Shown: piece after piece, positions 59,447 through 64,000 of the stretch | Layout of the letters: each line of letters begins with the position of its first letter | Position numbering within the stretch: the first letter of the stretch is position 1 | Origin: Prinsepia uniflora | Lineage: Eukaryota; Streptophyta; Magnoliopsida; Rosales; Rosaceae | DNA length: 64,000 nucleotides | Assembly: GCA_032719365.1 (NCBI GenBank) | Contig: CM064862.1 | Location: forward strand, 59,425,840 to 59,489,839 | Direction: 5' to 3' | The notes under the pieces: generated by a model | Seen by the model: the letters and a program-made list of their open reading frames with translations, nothing else | What the model was told of the DNA's origin: nothing | The model's database searches: none | Position numbers and translations under genes: made by a program

Positions 59447-62090
59447 TGTAACAACCCGTACCTTCAGGAAGGGTATAAATGTAATTTTGTAAAAGATTTG
59501 TATAAAAGGACGATTTTGCCCTTGTGAATAGTGTGCTAAAGTTGACTTTTTGATTTACAGGTTTGATGAGTGTTGACCATTGACCGTGACGTAGTTTAGG
59601 ACGTCACGAGTCCGTAGACAGGTGGCATGTCCGATTTGGACAATCGGAGAAAAAGTTATGACGTTCGGAAGATTAAGGGCGTTACCGTAATTTTGATTAA
59701 TTAGGAGAAAATGTTGACTTTTTAGTGGACTTGTGACTTTCACGTAGACCGAGGACCGTTAGATAGGTCTTGATGTCCTGAGTACAACGACAGGCGGCAC
59801 GCTGTCATCAGACGTCGGACGGAATAGTTATGGGTCTGGAAAGTTTTAGGGCAAAATGATAATTTCTAAACCTAGGGGCAATTTGGTCTTTTTCTCTTAA
59901 GACCAATCAGATAAGGGCAAGTGGCTGAGTGGGCTTGGATATTTATGTTGCTGTCCATAGGATGATGGACACGTGGGAGAGGCCTAGAGGTTTCTAGGAA
60001 GATTTGTGTGTGCACGGCCACAAAACGTTCAAGTTTAAACCGTGTATTTTGGGCATTTTACACAGAAAACAGAGAGTGAAGAAGTGAGAGTTTGTGATCG
60101 ATTCAGTGTGTGGGTGAGAGTTTGGTGAATTGTGAGAGTGACAGAGAGAAGAGAGGAAGCTGGTGATCGGAATTTGGGGGTGAGATAGTGCTAGAAACAC
60201 GGCCGTGGTGAGGCTGAGTTTTCAGAGAAAACAGAGAGGCCGTGGGACAGAGGTGGTGGTTGTGCCGTATTGTGGTTCAAACCAAGCTAAGGAGGAGTTA
60301 GGATGACCGCAGAGGACTCATTGGACACCGTGGTACACGGCGGTGCAGACGGCGGAGGAAGAATCGCATGTGAGACCCCATTCCCCTGTTTTTCCCGTTT
60401 GATTGTTTTCGAAAGTCGTGGAATTTGGGCTAGATTCGAGGGTTTTGGAGGTTAGGGTGAGACTCCTGAAGGTCCCAGGAGTCGTCTGACGTTGGTGCCG
60501 TGACGGGGGATGACCTGGGTGGCTGGAGGCCAAAATAGGGAAAACGGGTAGTTTGTTTCAGGGATGAAGACGCTGGGTTTTAGGCTTCGATTTCCAAGTT
60601 TTAGGACTGGGTTTGATTGCAGGGAACTGGACGAAGCTTCTGGGATTGGATTGGACGGAAATAGTGGAAGAATGGAGGAGAAGCGGTCACGCCGGTTCAA
60701 CACAGTTGAACCGGGTGACTCGAGGTAGACGATGCACTGTAGCAGGCGCGTGAGGCCCACGCGCAGCCACTTTGGGCGGCGCGTGGGGGCGCGTGGGGAG
60801 GATTCTGAACAAACTTTCACCATGGTTTTTTTTTAAAAAATTTCATAAGGAATCCATTGGTGTAACTTTCGGGTTAATCGGACGATGTTACGGGATAGTT
60901 CGAGGATTCAGACGGTTTAGGGTTTAAGTTTAAATTATGTATAAATTCCCAGAAATTTGGGGAAATTAGGGTTAGTATATTTGACGTATTTGTGACCCTA
61001 TTTGGTGCCTATTGACAGGACGGGAGACGCCTGAGACGGTCGAGGAGCACACGGAGCGCGATTGACACTTTCAGATTCGTGAGTGGACTCTTTCTTTTCT
61101 TACGAGCATGCCTAACTGTTTTTATTCATGTTTTATGATTTAAAGTATGCTTTTATGCTTTTAATGGTGATTGTATGTGGTTGATATGTTTGCACGTTTT
61201 TCGAGACATTTTCGGGGTTTTGTACGTTTTTCGTGGAAAAGCTGGATTTCTGATTTTGACGTTAAGTTTCCATGTTTTCAATCTATAATTGTTTTCTGAT
61301 GGTTATAAGTGGATTATGAAATATGATTTTGGTAATCCAGGTTTGGTTTTAATGTCGGAAAAGTGGAATTCCGGATTTGGGTTCGGAATGACGGTTCTGG
61401 ATGCTGGAAGGGCATCAGACCAGTGATTTCGGATTCAGGTTTGGATATGGATTTGCTGGATCTGGATATTGGGTTTAAAGACCCGGATATTGTGATTGAT
61501 GGGGGACGGGCCGGGATTGAGTTTAAAGACTCGGAAGTTTAAAGACTCGGATTACATTTGAGGCCTGGTTTGAGTTTAAAGACTCGGATAGACCCAGCAG
61601 GTTTGATCAGACTTGGATATTGGTGGATTTGGGTTTCTGATATGATCTTGTTATACTGTTTGATGTTGTGGTTTTCTGATACTTAGTTAGGCATGCATAT
61701 TTTAAAACGGAGGGTAAAATCTTATTGTTTTTCTTCATCCTTGTTTGATGTCTAAATCGTGTTTGAAACTCTTATTTCTTTTAGTCCACTCACACTTTTG
61801 GTTTTAATTTACCCTCCAGGTCGTGGTGATAGCGCTGGGGTGAACGTTGAGGCAGGGATCGAGGCATAGAGCTTACGACGTTCTTCCGTTGCAAGATTAG
61901 CCTAGTAGGACTTTTGTGCCTGTTTTGTATAATGCTATGCTCTGTTCTACAGTTGTATTATATTTACTCCCTTGTCTGATAGTTATGCTTATGGTTATTT
62001 TGAGGTTCTTGTGGTACTTTAAGTGTGATTGTCAGACGGGAGCAGGGGTCGTCCCGGGTATCGAGGTGATATTTGGGACGGGTCCTGACA
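59447..62090 (+). repeat. Solo LTR, family A, 2644 bp
   Basis: TGTAACAACCCG to GGTCCTGACA, with ATTC before (59443-59446) and after (62091-62094). No internal domain, so the element was reduced by LTR-LTR recombination. Contains dyad (59586-59607), CGCG block (60740-60801), donor GTGAGT (61079), TTTAAAG hairpin repeats (61470-61590), GTCCACTCACA (61784) and acceptor AG (61818-61819). Confidence 0.9.
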
Positions 62091-62249
62091 ATTCTTTCGC
62101 TAAAATGCTTCAAATTTAAAACTTTATTTATTTAAACAAAAATATCACAAAAAAAATTATTTTATCTAATTACTTATTATTTTAATATTAAAAGTCAAGT
62201 ATAAAAGGTATAAAATAATATAAAATAATACTTATTTGAGGACCTATCA
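62091..62249 (-). repeat. Athila/Tat-like LTR, part 3 (U3 start)
   Basis: Minus-strand LTR start TGATAGGTCC at 62249, directly after the polypurine tract. It joins part 2 when the solo LTR is removed. Confidence 0.7.
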
Positions 62250-62275
62250 AATACCCCCACACTTAAACTTTGCTA
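62250..62275 (-). other. Polypurine tract of the Athila/Tat-like element
   Basis: The minus strand reads AAGTTTAAGTGTGGGGGTAT, a phrase typical of the pol-downstream end of Athila/Tat elements. Confidence 0.8.
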
Positions 62276-63057
62276 GTCCCCAGCAAATACTAAAATTAAA
62301 CTATGAAGTCAAAACAAGTAAACCATTAACCATTTGTCTCAATATTTTGTGATTATCATGCCATAAAAGATTTTCACTTAAAGCATTTAAGCAATTGGAA
62401 TTCAAGAGTTAATATATGGTAACAAAATGTTTTAACAAGTAAGATAATGAGTAAATATGGTGAATTGGATCTCAACATGAATAAAACAAGTATGAATCAA
62501 CTCACAAGGATATGCACTCATAAATTCACTCAATTTTGTAAGGGTTTGTGTTTGCACTCAAATTATGTGAGAAAAATGCTCACATAATAGAAATGAAGTA
62601 CTTTTTCAAAATCTAAAACAAACACCTCAATATAAAAACAAACCATACTTGCACAAATGAACCAAAACCATAAGCTTACTTAAGTGATTGACTCAACTAA
62701 TCAAAGTTTACCATCTTAAGGATCATAAGGTCTTTATGAAGGTTGTAATGGGGCTAAGTTTAGAGGCAAGGAATATATAGGACAAGTGGTGCTCAAATTC
62801 GTTCCAAGACTCAAAAGATTCCCAAAACATAACATAACTTCCCGACCTTAGTGCAATGATATCATGAATTTATCCCTTCGAACATAGCCAAATTTCATCA
62901 TGTTGGGCCTCAAATTCATTTTTTTTGTTGGATTTATAAATATAAAGGAATTAACTCAAACATTACATAATCAAACTTTATTACCTTGATAGAAACTCAA
63001 TACATTTTTTCTTCATATTTTTTCCTTTTTCATATTTGGACACCGTTGAGGGACAAG
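62276..63057 (-). other. Short non-coding interior
   Basis: About 780 AT-rich bases between polypurine tract and primer site with no gag or pol. Either the element is non-autonomous or its coding part was deleted. Confidence 0.6.
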
Positions 63058-63075
63058 TCCCCATCAACGGCACCA
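63058..63075 (-). other. Athila-type primer binding site
   Basis: The minus strand reads TGGTGCCGTTGATGGGGA, close to the Athila-type TGGCGCCGTTGCCGGGGA. Confidence 0.75.
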
Positions 63076-63081
63076 AAAACT

Positions 63082-64000
63082 TGTAGATGAAATTAACGTA
63101 CACAACAATGGACTCTAAATTTCAACAGTTAAAACTTTGCAAGTGAACAAATAAGGAGATAGCTAGCAGTTTAGCAAGGACCGATCCCACAAGGACTATG
63201 TATCAACATTGTGTCCAAATATGTTTAAATCACTTTCAGCTCAGATTACCACACACACGCACACGAAGAGGGGGTAATTCTTGATATATTTTAAAAACAC
63301 GAATGTAAGAGTGTAAAAACAAATATCACAAAGAAAAACAAATATCAAAATTATTTCCCCAACTTGTGGTTAGAGTTTCTCGTGGTATCATACATCGAAA
63401 CTCTAACCACATATTTTGAGAGTCCGTTTCAATATTACTATATTAAAAATCAAACTTAAAATGGAAAGAATTCAAAATTCTTTTTACAATCCATAACATT
63501 GAACACTAGAGTTCATACGAATTGAATAATTCCAAAATTTAAATTTTGAGAAAAAAATAATTGAACTTGGAAACCCCAATCTCAAGCTTACCATAGAAAT
63601 TCCAAACTCAAAAGGAAGAAAATTTAAATTTATTTATTTAACCTATAATATTAAACACTAGAATTCATATTAACTTTATAATTCCAAATCATACCACGAT
63701 TTTTTTTTTTTTTAAATTGAACTTAGAAACCCTATATTGTAGGAGTTCACATTAACCTAAGCATAGAAAAACCAAACTCAAATTAGAGAAATTCAAAATT
63801 CTTTCTTCCACCTGTAATATTTAGTTCGTATCTACCTTATAATTCCATATTCAAACCTCGAAATATTGAAAAAAGTAAAATCAAACTTCAAAAATCTTAA
63901 TCACATATTGTGAAAGCTATGATCAATCTTACCATTAAAAAAAAATGAACTTAAAATAGATAAACTGTAAATTCTTTCTTCAATCCCTAAATATGAAACG
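63082..64000 (-). repeat. Athila-like LTR (runs out of window) with tandem repeats
   Basis: TGTAGATGAAATT follows the primer site outward. The LTR holds a perfect 15-bp hairpin (63365-63379 with 63397-63411). About four diverged tandem units of 155-165 bp follow from 63398, with cognate phrases such as TTGAACTTGGAAACCC at 63561 and 63717. Its start differs from that of 48010, so the two LTRs are different families or strongly diverged. Confidence 0.6.

Overview
This window looks like the nuclear genome of a flowering plant, most likely a eudicot. Spliced host genes carry GT-AG introns, the intergenic DNA is AT-rich, and most of the 64 kb is nested Ty3/gypsy LTR retrotransposon DNA whose primer sites match initiator Met-tRNA. 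No prokaryotic gene organisation is present. The species cannot be read from the sequence.

Layout. 1-15182: nested chromovirus DNA. Element 1 (5' LTR cut by the window start, gag-pol 1317-5768, 3' LTR 5804-8707) sits inside an LTR of element 2 (8708-9304, gag remnant, 3' LTR 11000-13894). Element 2 in turn sits inside a family B LTR (13895-15182). 15195-16381: decayed Ty1/copia pol. 17075-17136: a scrap of plastid 23S rDNA. 17502-21443 (minus): a DXS-like (type III) gene with eight recognisable exons, three single-base frameshifts and one missing exon. 22684-25600: a small non-autonomous LTR element. 28305-29084: an apparently intact three-exon EG45-like/plant natriuretic peptide gene. 29702-30091: a copia gag fragment. 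32599-35714: a complete non-autonomous LTR element on the minus strand with a 5-bp target duplication and two tandem arrays.

37290-48000: mixed, mostly decayed LTR elements in both orientations. These include a minus-strand chromovirus internal domain (39069-43638), a plus-strand LTR ending at 45930, a short minus-strand LTR (46120-47148), and pol and gag remnants. 48010-62249: one minus-strand Athila/Tat-like LTR split by two later insertions. One is a complete gag-pol-less element (48875-58448, target duplication TTGTG); the other is a solo LTR (59447-62090). 62250-64000: that lineage's polypurine tract, a short non-coding interior, a primer site, and a further LTR built of about 160-bp tandem repeats.

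The most interesting pattern is shared by the long chromovirus LTRs. Each carries what looks like an intron: a GTGAGT donor, a pyrimidine-rich tract and an AG acceptor 740-1045 bp downstream. A 12-nt inverted repeat brackets it, and it is filled with small hairpin repeats whose arms vary in a compensatory way. The related LTR at 46120-47148 has the flanking sequences but lacks this segment almost exactly, as expected of a spliced or pre-intron form. These LTRs also share a GTGACGT/ACGTCAC dyad and a CGCG-rich block in U3.

Only two host genes were found. One would act in plastid isoprenoid supply (DXS-like, probably broken or misassembled). The other encodes a small secreted double-psi beta-barrel protein. 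Everything else reflects repeated insertion, decay and recombination of retroelements.
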